Source: Planctomycetota bacterium (GTDB lineage: Bacteria > Planctomycetota > UBA1135). From it: 13,236 bases of DNA. A model generated the notes under the pieces. The model made no database searches. It saw nothing but the letters and a program-made list of their open reading frames with translations, and was not told the DNA's origin. The stretch spans positions 1 through 13,236 of the forward strand of contig JALUUN010000202.1 in the NCBI GenBank assembly GCA_027021325.1. Direction: 5' to 3'. Each line of letters begins with the position of its first letter. Position 1 is the first letter of the stretch. Below are positions 13,232 to 13,236 of the stretch, piece by piece. Position numbers and translations under genes: made by a program.

Positions 13232-13236
13232 CCCGC

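Noticed and set aside
13201..13236. AGGAGGAG at 13201-13208 as the ribosome site of a gene running off the right edge
   Set aside because: No ATG, GTG or TTG follows in the remaining bases, and the next stretch folds into a hairpin.

Overview
The window is very GC-rich bacterial DNA, densely coded on both strands, with ten protein genes, one of them cut by the left edge. I see no rRNA, tRNA, CRISPR array, insertion sequence or phage gene. Several traits together suggest Planctomycetota or a nearby high-GC phylum: Tat-exported Gfo/Idh/MocA oxidoreductases, a nucleoside:H+-symporter-type MFS carrier next to another Gfo/Idh/MocA protein, a lipoprotein M14 peptidase, and an FbaB-type class I aldolase. 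This placement is an inference from gene content and is not proven.

Region 1 (1-3361, minus strand) is a tight three-gene unit read leftward: a Tat-exported Gfo/Idh/MocA oxidoreductase, an ApbE-type flavin transferase, and a second Tat-exported Gfo/Idh/MocA protein that runs off the left edge. Region 2 (3454-4926, plus strand) is glpD, aerobic glycerol-3-phosphate dehydrogenase, divergent from region 1. Region 3 (4847-8162, minus strand) is a translationally coupled unit: MFS importer, cytosolic Gfo/Idh/MocA oxidoreductase, and glycerophosphodiester phosphodiesterase. The start and stop of adjacent genes overlap by 4 bases at both junctions, and the last gene overlaps the 3' end of glpD by 80 bases tail to tail. 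Region 4 (8251-13110, plus strand) holds three separately spaced genes: an M14 zinc carboxypeptidase lipoprotein, a secreted YtcJ-type amidohydrolase, and fbaB.

Functionally, the phosphodiesterase can release glycerol 3-phosphate, GlpD oxidises it to dihydroxyacetone phosphate, and FbaB can condense that with glyceraldehyde 3-phosphate. The window therefore has a plausible lipid-headgroup-to-central-carbon route, although the genes are in different units. The MFS carrier and Gfo/Idh/MocA enzymes look like uptake and oxidation of a sugar, polyol or nucleoside-like substrate that the sequence does not identify. The peptidase and amidohydrolase add extracytoplasmic scavenging.

The most interesting non-coding signal is a repeated TANNNT box 6-7 bases upstream of the start codons of three plus-strand genes (glpD, the peptidase and the amidohydrolase). 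This is the layout expected for leaderless transcripts. Other points are a probable CTG start for the phosphodiesterase, an EKP-to-EAP change in one oxidoreductase, an ApbE between two exported dehydrogenases, and a perfect 12-bp inverted repeat upstream of fbaB. I found no convincing wholly new system.
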